In this document: positions 1 to 5,930 of the stretch, one piece after another
Layout of the letters: every line of letters begins with the position of its first letter
Numbering within the stretch: the stretch's first letter is position 1
Origin: Gelria sp.
GTDB taxonomy: Bacteria; Bacillota; Syntrophomonadia; Syntrophomonadales; Syntrophomonadaceae
Direction of reading: 5' to 3'
Length of the DNA: 10,964 nucleotides
Assembly: GCA_012839665.1 (NCBI GenBank)
Contig: DUMX01000057.1
Location: 1-10,964, forward strand
Program-made: the position numbers and the translations under genes
The notes under the pieces: model-generated
Databases searched by the model: none
Told to the model about the DNA's origin: nothing
What the model saw: only the letters and a program-made list of their open reading frames with translations

Positions 1-284
1 AGAACATTTCCTCCCTTTACCGGCAGGGACAGCAGCAGGTAAATAGTGTTGGAATTCCATTCCCGCCCCAGCAGTTTGAAGGAGGATATAAAGGGCAGGA
101 AGGCCACCAGCCCCAGCATCATCATAGAAGGTACTATTATCATAGCCGGAAGTTGCCGGGCTTTAACGTAAAAAAACAGGTCAAGCACCAGAGTTGCTAT
201 TATTACTACTAAAATTTCCGGGCGCAGTTCCCGCATTTCTTTGCTATAGAGCTTAAAAAATTTCTTCAGGCTGCTAGTCTGCAT
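1..284 (-). CDS. ABC transporter permease subunit, N-terminal part (runs off window)
   Basis: Translating the minus strand from the ATG at 284 gives an uninterrupted frame to the window edge (about 94 residues), beginning MQTSSLKKFFKLYSKEM. A basic amphipathic start is followed by two hydrophobic stretches, one at about residues 24-37 (EILVVIIATLVLDLFF) and one at about 48-66 (MIIVPSMMMLGLVAFLPFI), then a segment containing REWNSNTIYLLLSLPV. A 'W..tiylllsLPv' segment after two helices is typical of ABC-2 type permeases found beside GntR/YtrB-like ATPases. The start overlaps the end of the ATPase gene by 11 bases, so the two are co-translated and probably form one exporter. Only the N-terminus is visible, so the substrate and full topology cannot be judged. 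Confidence 0.75.
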   Translation of the reverse strand, partial: MQTSSLKKFFKLYSKEMRELRPEILVVIIATLVLDLFFYVKARQLPAMIIVPSMMMLGLVAFLPFISSFKLLGREWNSNTIYLLLSLPVKGGNV

Positions 285-969
285 TTCTAAACGCCTCCTT
301 CATCAGTTCTACCAGGGACATATTTCTTTCCACCCGTAGGTCCTCGGCATTGCCACTAAGCTTAACTTTCCCCCGGTCCAGGAAAATCACCTCATCTACC
401 AGGCTTTCCACCTCAGCAATCTCATGGGTGGAAATAATTATGGTCTGCTCCCCTTCCCGATAATCCCTGATCAGAGTGTTAATAATCTCTTCCCGGGTTA
501 GAATATCAATTCCAGACAAGGGTTCATCCATCAACAGGTAAGGTGCCCGCCGGGAAACGGTTAAAAGCAGTTTAGTTTTAGCCCGCTGGCCTTTAGAAAT
601 CCTGGCAATCTTCATGTCCTCCTGCAGGTTCAGAAATTTAATTAATTCCTGGTATTTGGCCTCATCCCAGTCAGCATAAAAGGTGCGGGTGAAATCGGCG
701 GCCTGGGCAATATTCATCCAGGGATAGAGATGGTCAATTTCAGGCAGGTAAGCCATATCCTGTTTCTTGTTTTTGGGGCTTTCTCCGTCTACCCGGACCT
801 CACCCCGGTCAGGGCGGTTAAGCCCCATAATGAGCTTAATACTGGTCGATTTACCGGCACCATTAGGGCCAAATAGACCAATTATTTTCCCCCGTGGAAA
901 TACAAGGCTGATATCATTTAAGGCTACAGTGCTGCCAAAGCTTTTGCTTACGTTTTTAAACTCTATCAT
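274..969 (-). CDS. ABC transporter ATP-binding protein, YtrB-like
   Basis: Cytoplasmic ATPase subunit of an ABC-2 type transporter. Visible motifs (numbered from the ATG at 969) are Walker A GPNGAGKST at 34-42, signature ISKGQ at 124-128, Walker B YLLMDEP at 144-150 and the H-loop histidine in ISTHE at 182. The signature departs from LSGGQ, and the Q-loop position carries Glu (YLPE) rather than Gln; from memory both are seen in this GntR-linked subfamily. I chose the ATG at 969 (231 residues) over an upstream TTG at 978. The ATG overlaps the TAA of the GntR gene as TAATG and has GGAAGGGGG about 9 bases upstream, whereas the TTG directly abuts that site. The permease overlaps its 3' end. The substrate is unknown; Ytr systems are linked to cell-envelope stress, but that role is not shown here. 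Confidence 0.9.
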   Translation of the reverse strand: MIEFKNVSKSFGSTVALNDISLVFPRGKIIGLFGPNGAGKSTSIKLIMGLNRPDRGEVRVDGESPKNKKQDMAYLPEIDHLYPWMNIAQAADFTRTFYADWDEAKYQELIKFLNLQEDMKIARISKGQRAKTKLLLTVSRRAPYLLMDEPLSGIDILTREEIINTLIRDYREGEQTIIISTHEIAEVESLVDEVIFLDRGKVKLSGNAEDLRVERNMSLVELMKEAFRNAD

Positions 970-1343
970 TACCGGCAACCCCCTTCCTTTCGAGTTAGTT
1001 CTTGCTCAAGTATTTTAAACATATCCTCCCGACTGTATCCCAGGGACTCCATTTCGCTGATAAAATAGTCAACCAGGTTTACTGCCATTTCCATCTTAAT
1101 CTCCTCCAGTCGGTCAGCGGAAATACTGACAAAGGTTCCCTGGCCCCTTAATGTTTCTACCATATTCATACTCTCCATTTCCCGATAAGCCCGCTGCACG
1201 GTATTAGGGTTAACCCTGACCTGTTCAGCATATTCCCGCTGCGAAGGCATCTTGTCCCCTTCTTCTAATTCCCCGCGGATGAGCTTTTTCTTAAAATCAT
1301 CAATTATCTGTTTATAAATGGGCTGGGAAGTATTAAACTCCAC
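969..1343 (-). CDS. GntR-family transcriptional regulator, YtrA subfamily
   Basis: A 124-residue protein with an N-terminal winged helix-turn-helix. The HTH spans about residues 30-56 and includes KMPSQREYAEQVRVNPNTVQ, followed by AYREMESMNMVETLRGQGTFVS, with the wing ending at about 73. The short C-terminal helical tail (about 50 residues), in place of a large effector domain, is the mark of the YtrA subfamily. This subfamily typically represses its own operon of ABC transporter genes. The start is GTG at 1343, with AGGAGGTGG 5-6 bases upstream; an ATG two bases earlier is out of frame. It is the first gene of the operon and overlaps the ATPase by one base. An inverted repeat overlapping the promoter just upstream is the expected binding site, so autoregulation is likely. 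Confidence 0.92.
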   Translation of the reverse strand: MEFNTSQPIYKQIIDDFKKKLIRGELEEGDKMPSQREYAEQVRVNPNTVQRAYREMESMNMVETLRGQGTFVSISADRLEEIKMEMAVNLVDYFISEMESLGYSREDMFKILEQELTRKEGGCR

Positions 1344-1359
1344 ATCCGGCCACCTCCTC

Positions 1360-1385
1360 TAGTGCACTAGTAACCTAGTACACTA
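1360..1385. promoter_or_regulatory. Inverted-repeat operator, probable YtrA-like GntR site
   Basis: Arms TAGTGCACTAG (1360-1370) and CTAGTACACTA (1375-1385) are reverse complements except for one base and are separated by TAAC. The repeat lies between the -10 region and the ribosome site of the GntR gene, over the expected transcription start. That position suits a repressor that blocks its own promoter. Binding by the neighbouring GntR protein is inferred. Confidence 0.75.
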
Positions 1386-1416
1386 TTATATTAATGCTAC
1401 CCTTTTCTCTTGTCAA
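1385..1416 (-). promoter_or_regulatory. Sigma-A type promoter of the GntR-ABC operon
   Basis: On the minus strand, a perfect -35 TTGACA (1416-1411) is followed 17 bases later by TAATAT (1393-1388). A perfect TATAAT (1390-1385) is also present but at 20-base spacing. The 17-base pair is the more usual geometry. Transcription would start near 1381, inside the inverted repeat. Confidence 0.75.
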
Positions 1417-1421
1417 GCCTT

Positions 1422-1456
1422 AAAAATAAAAAAACCCGTAAGCTTTTACTTACGGG
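1422..1456 (-). terminator. Rho-independent terminator of the DUF896 gene
   Basis: On the minus strand, arms CCCGTAAG (1456-1449) and CTTACGGG (1442-1435) form a perfect 8-bp stem with a six-base loop, followed by a T-rich run TTTTTTTATTTTT. It lies 17 bases after the DUF896 stop and before the GntR promoter, insulating the two units. Confidence 0.9.
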
Positions 1457-1473
1457 GAGAAAACTATTAATGT

Positions 1474-1701
1474 TTAATGCTGGCATTTGCCATGGTGATG
1501 ATGGTGGTCACCGCAACCATCACATCCTGTAAATTGCCCGGGGTTCACCCTGGTCTCCAATTGCATCTTTACCTGTTCCCGGATATTATGCAAATACACA
1601 GCATAAAGCTCCCTTTGCTCCTGTAATTCTTCCGGGGTCAAACCCTGTTCTTTCTTTTTCTTAGCCAGTTCGTTAATCCGCTTAATCATTTGTTTGTTCA
1701 C
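1474..1701 (-). CDS. DUF896 (YnzC-like) small protein with Cys/His-rich C-terminal tail
   Basis: A 75-residue cytoplasmic protein. Residues 5-50 (MIKRINELAKKKKEQGLTPE, then EQRELYAVYLHNIREQVKMQLE) match the helical DUF896/UPF0291 core of B. subtilis YnzC, a small two-helix protein whose function is not settled. Family members normally continue with a segment like 'DPeGnDVTP'. Here a poorly matching NPGQFTG is followed by CDGCGDHHHHHGKCQH (60-75), with three Cys and six clustered His, which suggests metal binding. I chose GTG at 1701 because GAGGA lies 8 bases upstream; an ATG at 1689 would remove four residues. It is monocistronic, with its own promoter candidate and terminator. B. subtilis ynzC is in an SOS operon, but I saw no LexA-type box here. 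Confidence 0.85.
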   Translation of the reverse strand: MNKQMIKRINELAKKKKEQGLTPEELQEQRELYAVYLHNIREQVKMQLETRVNPGQFTGCDGCGDHHHHHGKCQH

Positions 1702-1738
1702 AAAATATGTCCTCGCTTTTCTAGATGAAATAATTTAT

Positions 1739-1767
1739 TCTATATATTACCAGATGAGCGTTATCAA
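1739..1767 (-). promoter_or_regulatory. Candidate promoter of the DUF896 gene
   Basis: On the minus strand, TTGATA (1767-1762) is followed by a 17-base spacer and TATAGA (1744-1739). The -35 matches consensus at five of six positions and the -10 at four. The predicted transcript would have a leader of about 30 bases containing the GAGGA ribosome site. Confidence 0.4.
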
Positions 1768-1807
1768 AGCAATTTGCACTCCGACTTCAAAGAAGGGACA
1801 TGGGATT

Positions 1808-3013
1808 ATGCTTAACAAACATAGCAGCGTTATAAAGTGGGTTTGGGGAATAATTTTTTGTATGGTTCTGGTTATGTTTATGCTGGAGTCAGGGACAGAG
1901 ACAGACCGGACGGCTTATGCAGCAGGTGCCCGGGTCTGTGTAGATGGCAAGATGATCGTTTTTACCGACCAGCAGCCCGTTATTGATAGTAATGGTCGAA
2001 TTCTGGTACCTATCAGGTTTCCCGCTCAAGAACTGGGAGCCAAGGTAAACTGGTTGACGGAAACCAGACAGGTTAAGGTGGAAAATAAAAATCACCTTAC
2101 CCTTCCTGATAGTGACATTTTGTTAACTATCGGCAAAAAAGAAGTTACAGTCAATGAGAAAACCCGGGTAATGGATACTAAGGCTGTGGTTATGGGTGAG
2201 CGCACTATGGTCCCTCTGCGATTTATCAGCGAATTTATGGGGGCTGCGGTTAAATGGGAAGGGAACGCCAAAATAGCATTTATCTTTACCCGGGGGCAGA
2301 CTGTGGAGGAAATAAAGCAGATTATGATGGAGAAGTCAGCAGTCTCCCCCACACCTGTAGATAAAGTCAAGAATATAAAAATATTGATGTACCACGAAGT
2401 AGCCCCGCTACCGAAGTATGCTACCGAGAATACACAGTATTTGTATGTTGAGCCGGCAATTTTCCAACAGCATTTGGATATATTAAAAAAGAACGGCTAT
2501 AACACAATTACTCTGCAGGATTTATACCACCATTGGGAATATGGCAAAAATTTACCAGCTAATCCGATAGTTTTAACCTTTGACGATGGCTATAGAAGCA
2601 TGTATGACTTTGTAATGCCGGAGTTAATGAAAAGAGATATGGTGGCAACCTTTTTTATAATTACTGACAAATTTAATCATCCCGGATATGTAAATGAAAG
2701 TATGGTCCGGGAAATGCATAAAAATGGAATGGAAATTGCCTCCCACTCCCATACTCATTGTGATCTAAGATATGCAGATTTAAAAGAAGAATTAAACCAG
2801 TCCAAAAAGCTGCTGGAAAACATCATTGATGATACCGTTTATTCCTTTTGTTACCCCTACGGCCTTTATAATAAGAAAACTATAAATTATCTGGCCCAAT
2901 GTGAATACAAGATAGCCGTAACGACGAAATATGGAGAAGCCTCGGTTAATCAAAATATTTATGAATTAAAGCGAATCAGAATCAATCGAGGGGATCAGAT
3001 AAACGTCCGGTAA
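1808..3013 (+). CDS. Polysaccharide deacetylase (NodB/CE4) with N-terminal copper-amine-oxidase-like domain
   Basis: A 401-residue extracytoplasmic enzyme expected to remove acetyl groups from N-acetylated sugars in the cell wall or an exopolysaccharide. A signal or anchor helix spans about residues 9-27 (VIKWVWGIIFCMVLVMFML), with a possible cleavage site after AYAA (36-39). Residues about 45-160 form a copper amine oxidase N-terminal-like domain (ILVPIRFPAQELGAKVNW and MVPLRFISEFMGAAVKWEG), common as a wall-associated module in Clostridia. Residues about 190-401 are the NodB domain: TFDDGY (257-262, catalytic and metal Asp), HSHTH (313-317, metal His pair) and YPYG (349-352). The ATG at 1808 is preferred over in-frame upstream starts because AGAAGGG lies about 10 bases before it and the signal helix follows at once. 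It is divergent from the DUF896 gene and convergent with pcm. The exact substrate is not predictable. Confidence 0.92.
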   Translation: MLNKHSSVIKWVWGIIFCMVLVMFMLESGTETDRTAYAAGARVCVDGKMIVFTDQQPVIDSNGRILVPIRFPAQELGAKVNWLTETRQVKVENKNHLTLPDSDILLTIGKKEVTVNEKTRVMDTKAVVMGERTMVPLRFISEFMGAAVKWEGNAKIAFIFTRGQTVEEIKQIMMEKSAVSPTPVDKVKNIKILMYHEVAPLPKYATENTQYLYVEPAIFQQHLDILKKNGYNTITLQDLYHHWEYGKNLPANPIVLTFDDGYRSMYDFVMPELMKRDMVATFFIITDKFNHPGYVNESMVREMHKNGMEIASHSHTHCDLRYADLKEELNQSKKLLENIIDDTVYSFCYPYGLYNKKTINYLAQCEYKIAVTTKYGEASVNQNIYELKRIRINRGDQINVR

Positions 3014-3051
3014 CAGGCATAATATCCCGGCCTTTTTAAGCCGCATATTCA

Positions 3052-3636
3052 TCACTTTGTCCAGCCATATTTACCTTTCATCTCAACGAAAGCAACATCC
3101 CCGATAGACTTACTATGTATTTCACCTTCTAAATCCCGGGTGATTAATTTTAACTGTTGCAGACCCCGGGGACCCACTGGAATAATCATGATTCCGCCTG
3201 CCCCCAGTTGATTGACCAATTCCTCCGGAATTTTTCCGGCGGCGGCAGTGACAATTATCCTGTCATAGGGAGCATGTTCTGCCCAACCTGCGCTGCCATC
3301 GCCAACTCGATAGTGGATATTCTTATATCCCAGCTTTTCCAGCTTTTCGCGGGCACTTTCGGCCAGCTCTTTTATCCTTTCGACAGTATAAACCTCCCCG
3401 GCAAACTCGGCCAGTAATGCGGTCTGGTAACCGGAACCGGTCCCAATCTCCAACACCCGACAGTTTTTATCAAGGGCTAACCGGTCGGTCATTTCTAAAA
3501 CCAGGCTGGGTTGTGAAATTGTTTGTTCATATCCGATGGGCAAGGGTCTATCTTGATGGGCATGTTTTTTATATTTATTGTCTACAAAAAAGGAGCGGTC
3601 CAATGAGTTAAAAAAGGCCACTAATTTTAAATACAT
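3052..3636 (-). CDS. pcm: Protein-L-isoaspartate O-methyltransferase
   Basis: A cytoplasmic repair enzyme that uses S-adenosylmethionine to methylate L-isoaspartyl residues in damaged proteins. Recognised by PLPIGYEQTISQP (31-43), the family's substrate-site signature, the SAM-binding motif VLEIGTGSGYQTALLA (61-76), the acidic VER (85-87) and DRIIVTAAA (125-133). The C-terminal segment through FVEMKGKYGW is also typical. Its 194 residues are near the usual ~200-210. The start is ATG at 3636 because GGAGG lies 8 bases upstream. An in-frame ATG at 3651 adds five residues but has no ribosome site, and its own second codon belongs to that GGAGG. It is convergent with the deacetylase, 38 bases apart, with no strong terminator between. 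The family is common in Gram-negatives and archaea and patchy in Gram-positives. Confidence 0.95.
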   Translation of the reverse strand: MYLKLVAFFNSLDRSFFVDNKYKKHAHQDRPLPIGYEQTISQPSLVLEMTDRLALDKNCRVLEIGTGSGYQTALLAEFAGEVYTVERIKELAESAREKLEKLGYKNIHYRVGDGSAGWAEHAPYDRIIVTAAAGKIPEELVNQLGAGGIMIIPVGPRGLQQLKLITRDLEGEIHSKSIGDVAFVEMKGKYGWTK

Positions 3637-3673
3637 ACTTTTTACCTCCATTATGCTGAAATGAACCTTCCCA

Positions 3674-3701
3674 ACTATACAAGTCTAAATAGGGACCTCA
3701 A
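3674..3701 (-). promoter_or_regulatory. Candidate pcm promoter
   Basis: On the minus strand, TTGAGG (3701-3696) is separated by 16 bases from TATAGT (3679-3674). The -10 matches five of six positions and the -35 four. The expected start near 3667 gives a leader of about 30 bases before the ATG at 3636. Confidence 0.4.
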
Positions 3702-3765
3702 ATTAAGATATTACAGTGCCTTTTGCTTCATAATGATAATCTTACCTGAAGTTTTCCCCTTGTAA

Positions 3766-3796
3766 TTGCAGATTTATTAGTGTATTAGCATAATAC
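3766..3796 (+). promoter_or_regulatory. Candidate plus-strand promoter overlapping a small palindrome, with no gene downstream
   Basis: On the plus strand, TTGCAG (3766-3771), a 17-base spacer and CATAAT (3789-3794) resemble a sigma-A promoter. A perfect inverted repeat, GTATTA-GCA-TAATAC (3782-3796), covers the -10. A Shine-Dalgarno-like GGAAAGGGGG sits at 3816-3825, but the only nearby plus-strand ATG (3827) is one base after it and encodes nine codons before a stop. Transcription would enter the 3' end of brxL in antisense. The whole 3637-3860 interval holds no gene that I can support. Confidence 0.35.
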
Positions 3797-3860
3797 TACT
3801 ATATTTTTAGACATTGGAAAGGGGGTATGCATTCAAAAAAACTGCTTTTCTGTTAGGCCC

Positions 3861-5897
3861 CTACACCGCCCCTAACGCCTTAAATACCGCATCAATCGGA
3901 TCTGAATAGAAAATCGGTTGTATTTTAATCAGCAGTTCCGGTGGTACGGTCTGTAAATCTACGACTGATGCTGCTGGTATTAGCACTCTTTTGGCACCAG
4001 CATCTACACACACCTGCAGCACATTGGCGAAATCGGAGATTTTTTCGATGGTGCCAGAAACGGTAATATTGCCTAATACAACCAGGCTTTCCTGTACTGG
4101 CCTATCCAAAGCGGAAGAACACAAGCCGATAAACTCGGCCAGGGCTAATTCTGCACTCATGCCAATCCCCTGCAGGTCAGTGGCATGCATGAAGTAATCT
4201 TTGTTTTTGGTGGTGATACCACTGCTGACGCTTTTACAGTTAGCAGTAAAATAGCGAAAAGCTGTATCAATGCTTTCTTTTACCTCTTTACGAGAACCCA
4301 GGCCGGTACGTTCAAATTTACCAGTTCCGGATACAGCCTGATTCTCCAGTTTGAAGACCCCAATCATGCCAGAGTCACCCTTCCCCACTAAATAAACATG
4401 ACCAGGTTTACCCAGCCCTTCAGGAATTAACTTGCCCCCTCCCTGCTCGGGAACAGAAACGAATTCTTCCTCCAGGGTTTCGCGGTCAATATAGGAGAAA
4501 TGCACATCATAAAATTCCATGCCTCCAATTTTTTTGAGCTGTTCTTTCACCCGGCGGCGACCTACCATAGCATATTCCAGGACTTCGGCTACATCATTAC
4601 GGGTATATTCCCCATGGGGGTAAAGGAGTTTCAGCATCCCGGATACAGTCTTGCGAACGGCGATAACATCACGCTGGTTAAGGTCTTTTCCCAGTTTGAA
4701 ATAACGCTCAGCGACATCACCAAAACTGTGCTTTCTCATCTCGCGCAAATACTCGGCCAAATAATCCACAATAAATCCGTAATTATGGGTAATCAGCTCA
4801 GGACGCATTTTAGGAATCTCCCAACCAGGCAGATAATAGTGCATACGGTCAAAAAAGGCACTGTCATTGGCCATTCCTTCCGGAAAGGGAGCAAATAGAT
4901 GGGAGGTTTTTAATAAGAAATCCAGGCTCTCATTGATATTGCCAACAAAGACCATAGAGGCATTGGCATTTTTCTCTTCTTTGCCGCGGGCAAAAGAGCC
5001 CGAAGCCATGTAATCCTTCATGATTTGGATGCCGTCTTTATCCTTGAAATGAATCCCGGCCACTTCGTCAAAGGCTACGCAGTCCCACAACCCCACTAAT
5101 CCAATTGACCGCGTAGACATATTGTAAAATAGATTGGCAACTGTAGTCTGTCCACCGGAAACCAGAATAGAGTTCGGGGAGATTTCCTTATAAATATGTG
5201 ATTTACCAGTCCCCCGTGGCCCTAATTCACATAGGTTATAATTGTTTTCCACAAATGGTACCAGTCGCAATAGCATATGCCATCTTACTGTCGGTTCTAA
5301 CTGAGTCGGCTCCAGGCCGGTTGAGCGAATTAATACATCTATCCATTCGTCTTTGGTAAATTGTTTGCGTCCTGCCATTATCTCGTTTAAATCCATGTTG
5401 GGCATCTGAATAGGTTTCAGGCTCGCAATACTAAAGGGATTATGGTGTCGGCTTTCCTCATCATAGAAATACTCCATTTTAAGGATCGCCCAGATTCCAC
5501 CTACCAAAAGCTTATCGTACTTTTTTACATACTCGGGGTTGACCACAACTCCTTTGATACCCAGGTTGGAAAAATCGGCTTCATAGATGTCACGCTTTTC
5601 GTTAAGTTTTACGGTTAATTTATCAATTACCGTATACTGTCCCAGTTCTTTGATACGCGATTTTACCTTTTCCGCTTCATCAGGACGTACGAAGTTATCA
5701 GACAGGATTTTTTTAACTCGTTCCACGCCATCTTGGATAGCATCTTCATCATCGGTAGCACAGTACATCCCCAGGAGATATTCCAATACATAGGTAGGAA
5801 CATTGGCTCCCTGCTTAATCATTCCGGTCAGGTCTTTGCGTACTACCCGACCGGCAAAATACTGATTCAGTTTGGTATCCAAATTGGTCGTTTCCAT
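3861..5897 (-). CDS. brxL: BrxL, BREX system AAA+ / Lon-like ATPase-protease protein
   Basis: A 678-residue cytoplasmic protein, the last gene of type 1 BREX loci, where it is needed for phage restriction in several systems; purified homologues form DNA-binding AAA+ rings. Residues 1-~200 form the N-terminal BrxL domain. The AAA+ core has Walker A GPRGTGKS (226-233), Walker B VAFDE (274-278), a sensor-like Asn in VFVGN (320) and DRMHYYLPGW (350-359) with a likely Arg contact. The C-terminal ~110 residues are Lon-protease-like. Ser581 in GIGMSAELAL and Lys619 in GTIEKIS are 38 apart, close to the Lon Ser-Lys dyad spacing, so the dyad may be intact. The length is full for the family. GAGG lies 8 bases before the ATG. 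It follows pglZ by 33 bases and is surely co-transcribed with it. No clear terminator follows. Confidence 0.96.
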   Translation of the reverse strand: METTNLDTKLNQYFAGRVVRKDLTGMIKQGANVPTYVLEYLLGMYCATDDEDAIQDGVERVKKILSDNFVRPDEAEKVKSRIKELGQYTVIDKLTVKLNEKRDIYEADFSNLGIKGVVVNPEYVKKYDKLLVGGIWAILKMEYFYDEESRHHNPFSIASLKPIQMPNMDLNEIMAGRKQFTKDEWIDVLIRSTGLEPTQLEPTVRWHMLLRLVPFVENNYNLCELGPRGTGKSHIYKEISPNSILVSGGQTTVANLFYNMSTRSIGLVGLWDCVAFDEVAGIHFKDKDGIQIMKDYMASGSFARGKEEKNANASMVFVGNINESLDFLLKTSHLFAPFPEGMANDSAFFDRMHYYLPGWEIPKMRPELITHNYGFIVDYLAEYLREMRKHSFGDVAERYFKLGKDLNQRDVIAVRKTVSGMLKLLYPHGEYTRNDVAEVLEYAMVGRRRVKEQLKKIGGMEFYDVHFSYIDRETLEEEFVSVPEQGGGKLIPEGLGKPGHVYLVGKGDSGMIGVFKLENQAVSGTGKFERTGLGSRKEVKESIDTAFRYFTANCKSVSSGITTKNKDYFMHATDLQGIGMSAELALAEFIGLCSSALDRPVQESLVVLGNITVSGTIEKISDFANVLQVCVDAGAKRVLIPAASVVDLQTVPPELLIKIQPIFYSDPIDAVFKALGAV

Positions 5898-5930
5898 TAT
5901 CTTCGCCTCGCTTTATGTAGTAAGAAGCTC

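Noticed and set aside
1702..1807. Promoter for the deacetylase, with TATATT at 1743-1748
   Set aside because: The hexamer 17 bases upstream (TCTAGA) matches the -35 consensus at only three positions; not enough to call.
3024..3045. Hairpin between the deacetylase and pcm (CGGC...GCCG)
   Set aside because: The stem is four to six pairs with a bulge and no T-run on either strand; chance is likely.
3835..3876. Possible terminator after brxL: arms GTTAGG (3852-3857) and CCTAAC (3871-3876) with an A7 run on the plus strand (T7 on the minus)
   Set aside because: The stem is only 6 bp with a 13-base loop, overlaps the brxL stop codon, and the T-run begins about 10 bases after the stem. This is too weak to call an intrinsic terminator.
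4500..4898. Open frame of 132 codons on the plus strand inside brxL
   Set aside because: It is antisense to the AAA+ region of brxL, with no ribosome site or domain; treated as a shadow.
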